A DNA stretch of 16,869 nt from the NCBI GenBank assembly GCA_038317345.1, contig JBBQBH010000057.1, positions 1 through 16,869 on the forward strand, given 5' to 3'. The notes under the pieces were generated by a model. It was not told the DNA's origin. It did not search any database and was given only the letters and a program-made list of their open reading frames with translations. The stretch is from Mayfieldus sp038317345. Lineage in GTDB: Bacteria > Actinomycetota > Thermoleophilia > Solirubrobacterales > 70-9. The translations under genes and the position numbers were made by a program. Of the stretch, positions 6,731 through 13,599 are shown in pieces. Each line of letters begins with the position of its first letter. The stretch's first letter is position 1.

Positions 6731-7210
6731 CTACCCGCCGCCGGTGTACCCGAGTCGCGTTCCACGCAGGATCCGCGACCCCGCGGTCCGGAAGTACCTT
6801 CGCCCGGTCTCGCGCTCGTCTATCGCGACCATGCGCTCGAGCACGAGCGCCTGGGTGACCCCGACGAGCACGCAGCCACCGGTGACGCGCACGGCCCCAT
6901 CCCAGCCGAGAAGTAATTCGGCCGCCGCAGCCAGCGCGACGACGATCAGGGGCAGCAACCAGACCGACGTCGGCTCGCCCGAACCGAGTTCGCGTTGGGA
7001 GTGCGGCTCGCTGGCGGTGACCGCGTGACGGACCGAACGCGGGCCAAGCCAAGCGAGCAGGAGCGCCACGACCGCAAGCTGGCCGCCGGTGTTCAGGGGG
7101 TCGCGCTTCGCTTCGGCGCTGAGGGTAAGCAAGCCGATCGTGCTGATAGCGCCTGACAGTGCGAGCGCTAGCCCCTCAATTCGTAGGCGCTGGCGATAGG
7201 TCTGAGGCAC
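6731..7210 (-). CDS. Small four-helix membrane protein of unknown function
   Basis: From a GTG at 7210 the frame encodes 159 residues starting MPQTYRQRLRIEGLALALSG. Hydrophobic segments lie at about 13-32, 43-58, 83-104 and 108-126, separated by a charged loop (ASEPHSQRELGSGEPTS), and the tail is basic (GRRYFRTAGSRILRG). The frame stays open further upstream, but that sequence is highly charged and overlaps the divergent SRPBCC gene, so the GTG start is preferred although its ribosome site is weak. No named family is recognised. It converges with the CDP-alcohol gene (28 bases between stops, holding the palindrome CCGCTAGCGG). It is divergent from the SRPBCC gene with only 33 bases between starts, which implies a shared promoter region and perhaps a shared envelope role. 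Confidence 0.6.
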   Translation of the reverse strand: MPQTYRQRLRIEGLALALSGAISTIGLLTLSAEAKRDPLNTGGQLAVVALLLAWLGPRSVRHAVTASEPHSQRELGSGEPTSVWLLPLIVVALAAAAELLLGWDGAVRVTGGCVLVGVTQALVLERMVAIDERETGRRYFRTAGSRILRGTRLGYTGGG

Positions 7211-7243
7211 CGGGGCGAGTGTATTGGGGCTAGGCTCCGCCTC

Positions 7244-7813
7244 ATGCGCCGAACCATCACGGTCGGTTCGGGTATCGGCGGCGCGGCGCTCGCCTACGCG
7301 CTCGTCGTGCGCGGCGCGGTGACACTCGATCTCGGGCTCGGCCGTCGCCTCCGCCCGCTCGGACCGCTGCGCATGAACATCGCCGCGCCCCGCGAAACCG
7401 TCTTCGATGTCATCGCCGCGCCCTACCTGGGAAGGACGCCGCGAGCAATGGGCGCGAAGCTCGAGGTGCTCGAACGCGGATCCGACATGGTCCTCGCGGC
7501 GCACTTCACGCCTCTCGGCCTTGGGTTGACCGCCAAAACCGTAGAGACGGTCCGATTCGAGCGACCGGAGCGGGTGGCCTTTCGGCTTCTTCGCGGGCCG
7601 GTTCCGCACGTGCTCGAGACGTTCGAGCTTCGCGAGGCACACGGTGATACGGAGGTCGAGTACAAGGGTGAGCTCGGCACCGACCTCTGGGGGGTCGGGA
7701 GGTTGTGGGGAACGGTTGTTGCACGGCCGTGGGAGCGGGCCGTAGCCGCGTCGCTTTCAGATATCAGAGCGGAGGCAGAACGGCGCGTCGGCGTCAGCCC
7801 GCCTGCGACTTAG
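7244..7813 (+). CDS. SRPBCC-family protein with N-terminal membrane anchor
   Basis: The 189-residue product starts MRRTITVGSGIGGAALAYAL, a likely single membrane anchor. A helix-grip (SRPBCC, polyketide-cyclase-like) domain follows: MNIAAPRETVFDVIAAPYL (residues about 44-62), ETVRFERPERVAFRLLRGPV and HVLETFELRE in the middle, TEVEYKGELGTDLWGVGRL, and a long C-terminal helix WERAVAASLSDIRAEAERR. The fold binds hydrophobic ligands in a central cavity. With the divergent membrane protein and the nearby CDP-alcohol phosphotransferase, a role in handling a lipid or isoprenoid at the membrane is an inference. The ATG at 7244 has only a weak site upstream. Length is normal and there is no sign of decay. 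Confidence 0.8.
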   Translation: MRRTITVGSGIGGAALAYALVVRGAVTLDLGLGRRLRPLGPLRMNIAAPRETVFDVIAAPYLGRTPRAMGAKLEVLERGSDMVLAAHFTPLGLGLTAKTVETVRFERPERVAFRLLRGPVPHVLETFELREAHGDTEVEYKGELGTDLWGVGRLWGTVVARPWERAVAASLSDIRAEAERRVGVSPPAT

Positions 7814-7853
7814 CGAGGTCGGGGCGCCGACGCCGCTCCTTAACGGCTGGAGG

Positions 7854-7960
7854 GTGGCCTACCGTCATTTGTTTGAGCCGATTTCCGTGCCTGAGAGCGG
7901 CCGATAGGTCCGGGTCAACACTTAAACGGAGTGCCGCTTTGCATGGGAAGCGGTAGCGGC
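7854..7960 (+). repeat. Dispersed repeat family, copy R3
   Basis: The invariant core lies at 7859-7882. The right flank (CGTGCCTGAGAGCGGCCGAT, then GGTCCGGGTCAACACTTAA, then GCCGCTTTGCATGGGAAGCG) follows R1 closely to about 7960. On its left the match ends at GTGGCC, directly after the SRPBCC gene, so this copy lacks the hairpin-bearing left part seen in R1 and R5. It sits between the convergent ends of the SRPBCC and SnoaL-like genes. Confidence 0.8.
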
Positions 7961-7985
7961 GGCCCCGGGATCGCGGACGCGGGAA

Positions 7986-8417
7986 TCAGGCAGTCTGGGA
8001 GGCGGATGACTCCGCCACCGAGATCGCCGCTGCAACGTCTGGAAGGAGTTGGGCGCGGATGATCTTCGCGTCTTCCAGACGGATCGTGTACAGAAAGGCG
8101 AAGCGCTGATCGACCTCGACGCCGCTCCGTTTGCCCTTTTCCCACAGGCGCACATCGACCGCATAGTGCCTCTCACCGATATCGAACACCTCAAGTGGGT
8201 CCATCCGCACCCCCTCCCAGGTTTCCCACAGCTCGTCCCAATAGCGGCGCATGTTCTGGTGCCCTCGCATGGGCGCGACATCGGTAAAGACGGCAGAGAC
8301 GTCAAACACTCCGTCCTCCGCGTACATGTCCTGCATAAGGTCAAGCTCGCCGCGGTTCCAGCATTCGAACCGCTCTTTGAACTGATCGAGGATTTCAGGA
8401 GAAACTGTCTGGGCGAT
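7986..8417 (-). CDS. SnoaL-like / NTF2-fold protein with a non-canonical start
   Basis: The family-like sequence includes LMQDMYAEDGVFDVSAVFTD, then MRGHQNMRRYWDELWETWEG, RMDPLEVFDIGERHYAVDVR, LWEKGKRSGVEVDQRFAFLY and an ASQTA end. These are the helix, barrel strands and small-molecule pocket of a SnoaL-like polyketide-cyclase/isomerase-type protein. The first canonical start, ATG at 8336, would delete the opening helix. Family-like codons continue upstream (VSPEILDQFKERFECWNRGE) to 8417, where ATC stands in the position where family members begin Met-Ala-Gln. There is no ATG, GTG or TTG in between, and a stop lies just upstream at 8427-8429. GGAGGT at 8429-8434 is an 11-base spacer away. Either ATC is used, the start was lost by a single base change, or the base is a sequence error. 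Confidence 0.7.
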   Translation of the reverse strand: MAQTVSPEILDQFKERFECWNRGELDLMQDMYAEDGVFDVSAVFTDVAPMRGHQNMRRYWDELWETWEGVRMDPLEVFDIGERHYAVDVRLWEKGKRSGVEVDQRFAFLYTIRLEDAKIIRAQLLPDVAAAISVAESSASQTA

Positions 8418-8602
8418 GCTCCGAGCCTACCTCCATTGGCCGAGACTGGCCGAGATTGGACCCTTCTAGCGGCTGGAAGTCCCCACGAGCAAGCGTGGCA
8501 GCGCCAGCCCTATGGAAATAGGACCAAACTCGTGGGCGCCGCTGATACGGTCCCCGTAGCGGGGCGACGGATCGGGACCTCGCCCCAACGCAGGAAAGTC
8601 GG

Positions 8603-10723
8603 ATGAGAGGGACTTCGAAACGATCGGTTGCGCTGCTGGCGTGTATCGCATGCCTGGGTGCGACGCCGGCGAGCGTTGCGGCCAAAACCGGGTCGCCGCC
8701 GGTCGACCTCTCAAACGCCGATCACTGCGACTTCATCGGCCAGCAGCAGGGCTCGCTGTGCCTGCTGCCCTTCCCCGACGACTACTACACGGTCGCCGAC
8801 CCCAGCACCGCCACCGGGCGGCGCATCAACCTGCAGACCGAGGCAACGCAGCCGAACATCGCGGGCCAGCGCGTCGACACCGCCCCCTACAACCTCAACG
8901 ACGGCTTCAGCCCCGGTCAGACGATCGTCGTCAAGGTGCCGGGCCTGAACAGCATCGCCGCGATGCAGAAGACGGGCGCGGTGCCGATCAACCACATCGG
9001 CGAGTACGCGAGTCCGGATCAGCCGATCGTGGTGATCGATGCGACGACCGGAGAGCGCTGGCCGATCTGGTCGGAGATCGACTCAAACGCCACCGACCCG
9101 GGCCGGGCCGCGCTGCTGATCCACCCGGCCGTGAACTTCGCCGCCAAGCACCGCTACATCGTCGCCCTGCGGGACCTGAAGACCGCCGGCGGCGACCCGA
9201 TCCCGGCCCCGAACGGGTTCCTCTACTACCGCGACAAGCTGCGCTCCGACTCCCCGGTGATCAACGCGCGCCGCGACCACTTCAAGGGCATCTTCAAGAC
9301 GCTGCAAAAGGCTCACATCAAGCGCAAGGACCTCTACCTCGCCTGGGACTTCACCGTCGCCAGCGACCAGAACATCGCCGCCCGACTGCTTCACATCCGC
9401 AACGACGCCTTTGCGCAGCTCGGCGACGCCAACCTCGCCGACGGCGTGGTCCAGGGGAACGCGCCGCCGTTCACGGTGACCGGCGTGCAGAGCTTCACCG
9501 CCGCGCAGAACCCGAATATCGCCCGCCGCGTGCAGGGCACGTTCACGGTGCCCTGCTACCTGCAGCCGAGCTGCGCCCCGGGCGGCACCTTCCAGCTCGA
9601 CTCGAACGGGCTGCCGACCCGCAACGGCAACTGGACGGCGAACTTCGACTGCATCATCCCGCGCGCCGCGATCGACGCGGGCGCGAGGCCGAGCCGCCCG
9701 TCGCTGTACGGGCACGGCCTGCTGGGCAGTGCCTCCGAGGTCGCCTCTGGCCCGCAGCAGGCGCTCGCACAGCTCGGCGACATCACCTTCTGCGCCACCG
9801 ACGAGATCGGGTTCTCGTCGAGCGACGTCCCCAACGCGATCGCCACCCTCCAGAACCTCTCCAACTTCCCCAAGCTCGGCGACCGCACCCAGCAGGGTCT
9901 GCTCGACGAGCTCTACCTTGGCCGGCTGATGGACAACCCGTCCGGGTTCTTGGGCAACGGCGCCTTCCACATCGACGGGACAACCGGATCCGCCGGCGTG
10001 ATCGATCCCAGCCACCTCTATTACAACGGCAACAGCCAGGGAGGCGTTCTGGGTGGCGCGCTGACCGCGGTCGCGCCCGACTTCACCCATGCCTCGCTCG
10101 GCGTGCCGGCGATGAACTACTCGGTCCTGCTGCAGCGCTCCACCGACTTCGACACCTTCGCGACGGTCCTCGACCCCAACTACCCCGACAAGCTGGCCCA
10201 GGCGCTCGGCCTTTCAATGCTGCAGATGCTCTGGGATCGATCCGACGCGAACGGCTACGCGCACCGGATGACCACCGACCCGCTTCCCGGCACGCCTCCC
10301 CACAAGGTGCTGATGGACGTTGCCTTCGGCGATCACCAGGTCACCGACTGGCAGGCCGACGTCGAGGCGAGGACGATCGGGGCCGCAGCCCACGCGCCGA
10401 TCCTCGACCCGGGGCGCTGGCCGGGGGTCGACCAGCTCTGGGGCATCCCTCGGATCACCAGCTACCCGTTCGGTGGCTCGGCGATCTTCTACTGGGACAT
10501 CGGGCCGATCCGGCCGGACCCCGCCAATCCGGGCAGCACGATCGGTGTCGACCCGCCGCCGCTCACCAACACGCCGGATCGATCCGGCCAGGACCCGCAC
10601 GGCGCGCCGCGCGCCGCGCTTGCCGAGCAGCAACTCGTCTCCGGATTCCTGCAGCCCAACGGCGTGATCACCGACACCTGCGGCGGCCAGCCCTGCTACG
10701 CGGGGTCCTGGACCGGACCGTAG
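8603..10723 (+). CDS. Large secreted alpha/beta-hydrolase, bacterial-virulence-factor-lipase-like
   Basis: The 706-residue product has a signal peptide (MRGTSKRSVALLACIACLGA, then TPASVAA). An N-terminal region with LCLLPFPDDYYTVADPSTAT, GRRINLQ and YNLNDGFSPGQTIVV resembles the N-terminal domain of extracellular lipases of the VolA / virulence-factor-lipase type. The hydrolase core has an oxyanion-hole-like YGHGLLGS (His371-Ser376) and a nucleophile elbow GNSQGG with Ser478. AFGDHQV (Asp577, His578) is a candidate acid/base site. Cysteine pairs such as CYLQPSC and the terminal CGGQPC suggest disulfides and extracellular action on ester lipids. The ATG follows AGGAAAG by about six bases. The gene is intact and high-GC, with its stop nine bases before the GTG of a broken haloalkane dehalogenase. 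The substrate is not known; other secreted esterases are possible. Confidence 0.75.
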   Translation: MRGTSKRSVALLACIACLGATPASVAAKTGSPPVDLSNADHCDFIGQQQGSLCLLPFPDDYYTVADPSTATGRRINLQTEATQPNIAGQRVDTAPYNLNDGFSPGQTIVVKVPGLNSIAAMQKTGAVPINHIGEYASPDQPIVVIDATTGERWPIWSEIDSNATDPGRAALLIHPAVNFAAKHRYIVALRDLKTAGGDPIPAPNGFLYYRDKLRSDSPVINARRDHFKGIFKTLQKAHIKRKDLYLAWDFTVASDQNIAARLLHIRNDAFAQLGDANLADGVVQGNAPPFTVTGVQSFTAAQNPNIARRVQGTFTVPCYLQPSCAPGGTFQLDSNGLPTRNGNWTANFDCIIPRAAIDAGARPSRPSLYGHGLLGSASEVASGPQQALAQLGDITFCATDEIGFSSSDVPNAIATLQNLSNFPKLGDRTQQGLLDELYLGRLMDNPSGFLGNGAFHIDGTTGSAGVIDPSHLYYNGNSQGGVLGGALTAVAPDFTHASLGVPAMNYSVLLQRSTDFDTFATVLDPNYPDKLAQALGLSMLQMLWDRSDANGYAHRMTTDPLPGTPPHKVLMDVAFGDHQVTDWQADVEARTIGAAAHAPILDPGRWPGVDQLWGIPRITSYPFGGSAIFYWDIGPIRPDPANPGSTIGVDPPPLTNTPDRSGQDPHGAPRAALAEQQLVSGFLQPNGVITDTCGGQPCYAGSWTGP

Positions 10724-10732
10724 CCGGGGCGC

Positions 10733-10925
10733 GTGGCTGAGCCGCCGACGGCGCCCGACGCGGTTCGGACCCCCGAGGAGCGCTTCGGGGGCCTGCCGGA
10801 CTTTCCCTTCGAGCCGCGCTACCGCGAGGTCGGGGGTTTGCGGCTCGCCCACCTCGACGAGGGCGACGGCCGGCCGTCGTCTTCTTCCACGGCGAGCCGA
10901 CATGGTCGTTTCTTTGGCGCAAGGT
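10733..10925 (+). pseudogene. Haloalkane dehalogenase, 5' stub with frameshift
   Basis: From the GTG at 10733 the frame reads RTPEERFGGLPDFPFEPRYR, then EVGGLRLAHLDEGDGRP. After about 10876 the family sequence continues only in a shifted frame: VVFFHGEPTWSFLWRKVV. HGEPTWS is the oxyanion-hole motif of haloalkane dehalogenases, which hydrolyse carbon-halogen bonds with an Asp nucleophile. A single missing base at the run near 10871-10876 explains the shift. The match then stops at about 10925, so roughly 60 of about 300 residues remain and the nucleophile, acid and histidine are all gone. The stub begins nine bases after the lipase-like gene, suggesting the two once formed an operon that was cut by a later rearrangement. 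Confidence 0.7.
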
Positions 10926-11226
10926 GGTATCTCGCTCTGGTCCAGGTGACCGCTGGGAGGCTGCTCAGATGCAGCGCGCTTGGTCGAGGCAAACCGCAGC
11001 CGTACTACGGCACCGCGCGTGCGCCGGAACATCGCCGCTACCCGTTTGATGCGCGCCCAGTTGGGTGTTAGTGACGCCCTTATCTCGCCCTTGGCAGAAG
11101 GGCGCGCCAAGGGTTGTCACGGCTTATACCGGGCCGCTACAGCGAACGTGGACAGTCCGTCACTAGCTGGGAAAAACTTGACGGAAACCCGGCCCCAGCA
11201 GGGGGTTCGCGCGGAGCCCCGTTTCG
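10926..11226. other. Gene-free junction between the dehalogenase stub and the tRNA-Arg fragment
   Basis: No intact gene is seen. A plus-strand stretch reading RVRRNIAATRLMRAQLGVSD (about 11015-11077) faintly resembles the helix-turn-helix of XRE-type repressors but lacks the rest. An inverted repeat, CCCTTGG (11088-11094) with CCAAGGG (11107-11113), is nested inside GTGAC (11071-11075) and GTCAC (11116-11120), giving a possible extended stem-loop. Confidence 0.4.
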
Positions 11227-11269
11227 TTTACGAAACCGAAGGTCACAGGTTCGAATCCTGTCGGGCGCG
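11227..11269 (+). other. 3' fragment of tRNA-Arg(ACG), att-site-like
   Basis: The sequence has a seven-base loop TTACGAA with anticodon ACG (11228-11234) and the 3' anticodon-stem strand ACCGA. A five-base variable loop AGGTC follows, then a perfect T-arm (ACAGG-TTCGAAT-CCTGT, 11245-11261) and the acceptor strand CGGGCGC with discriminator G. All of this matches bacterial tRNA-Arg(ACG). The 5' anticodon-stem strand is degenerate, and no D-arm or 5' acceptor strand is found upstream, so it is not a functional tRNA. Such 3' halves are what tyrosine recombinases leave at the far end of an integrated element. There is no integrase gene in the window. The spurious antisense peptide RIRTCDLRFRK is the usual shadow of a tRNA end. 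Confidence 0.7.
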
Positions 11270-11479
11270 TTCCGCTTCTTGCCTGACCTCGCCGGGCTTT
11301 GACCTTCGCAATGGGGATTCAGTGCGAGCTGCGGCGATCGCCGCTCGAGGTCGTCTTCTGGAGCCCTCCGTGGATGTCCGTGCCTGTCCGGGCGTCTCCG
11401 CGAGATCGTGGTCTCATCGTGGTCTGATCGGCTTCCGGGCATGTGGCGTTCGGCCCGGCGCCCCCCCGGGCGGAGAATG

Positions 11480-11668
11480 GAATTTGTGCTTCGGTGCGTC
11501 CCGCCGCACACCGCTCGGGCAGAGGCACGGCTTGGCGTCGCCGTCGCCCGCGGTCTGCTGCTCGACCTGCTCGCCACCGTCGACCGCGAAGCGGTCGACC
11601 AGGCCATGGAGAGCTTCATCGCCAGCCGCGAGGCAGCATCTGCGACCGAGCCCCCCGAGAGCCGGTAG
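11480..11668 (+). pseudogene. TetR-type regulator, C-terminal remnant
   Basis: The frame reads ARLGVAVARGLLLDLLATVD, then REAVDQAMESFIASREAA and ends at the TAG at 11666-11668. This matches the last helices of TetR-family regulators (VAVARGLLLDLLATGDR--vD-AmE-Fi). The DNA-binding N-terminus and most of the ligand domain are missing. The sequence upstream (11408-11480) is unlike the family. It was probably cut by the same event that left the tRNA-Arg fragment 200 bases upstream. It is not expected to be functional. Confidence 0.55.
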
Positions 11669-11786
11669 GGCGACGCGGCACGGCCACGCCGGGCGATCCT
11701 TCCAACGGGTCATCGCGGCGGCAGCGTCGGAACAGAGCGCCGGCCCGGACGGGAACGACCGCGCACCCGGGATTGGCCTGGACGCC

Positions 11787-13391
11787 TCAGTCGCGCTGCG
11801 CCTTGAAGGTCAAGGTGGTCACGCTCTGGGAGGGGACTTGGGCCAGGAAGGTGCCATCGCCGCGCGGTCGGGGCGGGCGCACCGGGGCCAGATCGCTGAT
11901 CGCGCTGGTCTGGACGGCCGCGCTGGCACGGAACTTTCGCCGCTGACCGGGAAGGGCGATTCGCAGGCTGGCCGGCGCTGCGCCAGGTGCAGCGTCGTCG
12001 ATGACAATGACGTTCCAGTGCTCGCCGCGGGCAAAGGCGAGGACGCGCAGTCCGGCCGGGACGCCCTCGACTTCGTGGCGCACCGCTCCCGGCCGCACGT
12101 AGCGGCTGAAGTTCCCCAGCACCCAATAGCGTTTGGTGGTGTAGATGGAGTGGTTGCCATCGGTGCGGAAGTTGGGGTCGTAGTAGAGCAGGCCGTCGTT
12201 CCACCCGTTGGGATTCAACGTCCGCGCACAGCCGCGGTCGGCTGCGGGAGCGCAGCCCAGCTCGGGTGACACGGCGGTCCACCAGTCAAATGTGGCGTCG
12301 CCGGTGACCGTCAGGTCTTGCCAGATCGTGTCAGCCAGCCATAGGCCGCTGACCATCGTGGGGTCATATTGGGGGCCGAAGCCGATGAACGGTCCCTTTC
12401 CGTTGAAGCAGCAGATCTCGGTCATCCACAGCGGTTTGTGAAATCGCGGGCCGAGCGTCGCCACCTGGAGCGCGAGGGCGTCGGTGGGAAACTCGTAGGC
12501 GTGATGGGCCAGGGCCGCGACCCACTGGGCCGTGTTGGGCGTGCCCAGCCACTGCGGCACCTCGGGAAGAAATTGGAAAAAGGCGAGGCTGGATTCATCG
12601 GCGATGATCCCGGTATGTGCGTCCGTGCTGGCGAGCTCCCGGCCGAGGGCCTGGACGACGGTGGCCCGCTGGCTCACGGGCACGGCCATACCCTCCTGTC
12701 CGCAGGAGCCAAACGCGTTGTCCGGTTCGTTCATGGGGCTCAGGTAGGAGAGGGTGATGCCCTCAGCGTCGTTCAGGTGACGCACCACATCGACTAGGTA
12801 CGTTGCGAAGGCGGTCTCGGCGCCGGGAACGAGCTGGCCGCCGCAGCTGAGCCCGTTGGTCGTCCACTGCGGAGGCGCGCTATTGACGAAGCCCACGAGG
12901 ACCGGCACGCCGCGGTCCCTGGCCAGGCGCAGGAAACGCATCCCACCCGGGTCGCGCGACCAGTCGTAGACCCCCGGTTTCACGAGGAAGGTCTCGGGTG
13001 CCCTGGTGGGGTTGTTGACCCCAACGCCGCCTCCGCCGATGTTGTAGCGGTAGGAGCTCAGCGCGATGCCGCGCCTCGTGAACAGCAGGTCCGCGACTCT
13101 CTCCTGGGCGCGACGAGGGAAATCGACCAGATCGTTGGGCCACCACGCCCCCGACGCTCCGAACCCGCTGATCGTCTGGGCCGGCGCTGAGCTGACGTCG
13201 ACGGTCGGCGCTAGAGCGGCCGCGCCTGGCGACGCTCGAACCCCGCGGAGGGCGACCGCCTGGGCCGATGACGGGCCCGCCGGCAGGACGACTGCTCCGA
13301 CCACTGCGCCAGCGGCCAGCAGCCGCTGGCAGCGTGTTTTACCCAGACCTTCTCCTCGCCAAATTTCCACAGCACACAGTACACGGGGCAC
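11787..13391 (-). CDS. Secreted glycoside hydrolase, family GH30-like
   Basis: The product of up to 534 residues is a GH-A-clan (beta/alpha)8 glycosidase followed by a beta-sandwich. SPMNEPDNAFG carries the acid/base Glu222 and WMTEICC the nucleophile Glu325, numbered from the GTG at 13391. Other GH30-like features are QTISGFGASGAWWPNDLVDF at the mature N-terminus, SSYRYNIGGGGVGV and NSAPPQWTTNG. The enzyme probably cleaves a beta-linked plant or microbial polysaccharide outside the cell with retention of configuration; the subfamily is not resolved. A signal peptide occupies residues 18-45 (hydrophobic LLAAGAVVGAVVLPAG, cleavage near SSAQA). The start is unsettled. GTG at 13391 or 13370 would put a long tail before the signal. 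The best ribosome site, AGGAG at 13352-13356, is followed after five bases by CTG at 13346, which gives a compact signal starting GKTRCQR. Confidence 0.85.
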   Translation of the reverse strand: MPRVLCAVEIWRGEGLGKTRCQRLLAAGAVVGAVVLPAGPSSAQAVALRGVRASPGAAALAPTVDVSSAPAQTISGFGASGAWWPNDLVDFPRRAQERVADLLFTRRGIALSSYRYNIGGGGVGVNNPTRAPETFLVKPGVYDWSRDPGGMRFLRLARDRGVPVLVGFVNSAPPQWTTNGLSCGGQLVPGAETAFATYLVDVVRHLNDAEGITLSYLSPMNEPDNAFGSCGQEGMAVPVSQRATVVQALGRELASTDAHTGIIADESSLAFFQFLPEVPQWLGTPNTAQWVAALAHHAYEFPTDALALQVATLGPRFHKPLWMTEICCFNGKGPFIGFGPQYDPTMVSGLWLADTIWQDLTVTGDATFDWWTAVSPELGCAPAADRGCARTLNPNGWNDGLLYYDPNFRTDGNHSIYTTKRYWVLGNFSRYVRPGAVRHEVEGVPAGLRVLAFARGEHWNVIVIDDAAPGAAPASLRIALPGQRRKFRASAAVQTSAISDLAPVRPPRPRGDGTFLAQVPSQSVTTLTFKAQRD

Positions 13392-13599
13392 CTCTTCCGA
13401 ATGGCGGTTGCGGACCAGCCGCGCTCGGGGCTCAAACGCGCCTGGGTTCAGAAAGTCGCCGAACGACGACCGGAGATCGGGTCCGCGCAGCGCGCGGCTC
13501 CCGTCGTCGCGCCGGGGACAGCTCGGCCGCGGATTGTCGAGCGGGGCATGTGGTGTCGGGCGTCGTCGGGGGCGTGAGATCTGGTGGTGCGTGGATACC
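13392..13599. other. Intergenic interval upstream of the GH30 gene
   Basis: No gene, RNA or clear promoter is seen. The frames that cross it have no domain character. It should contain the promoter of the minus-strand GH30 gene, but no confident -35/-10 pair can be named. Confidence 0.4.

Noticed and set aside
7211..7642. N-terminal extension of the four-helix membrane protein on the minus strand
   Set aside because: It overlaps the well-supported SRPBCC gene on the other strand and has a charged, non-domain composition.
7814..7860. Terminator after the SRPBCC gene
   Set aside because: GGCG/CGCC pairings are short and no T-run follows.
8641..10740. Very long second open frame overlapping the lipase-like gene
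   Set aside because: It is an Arg/Pro-rich shadow in another frame of a clear secreted enzyme and has no signal or motif.
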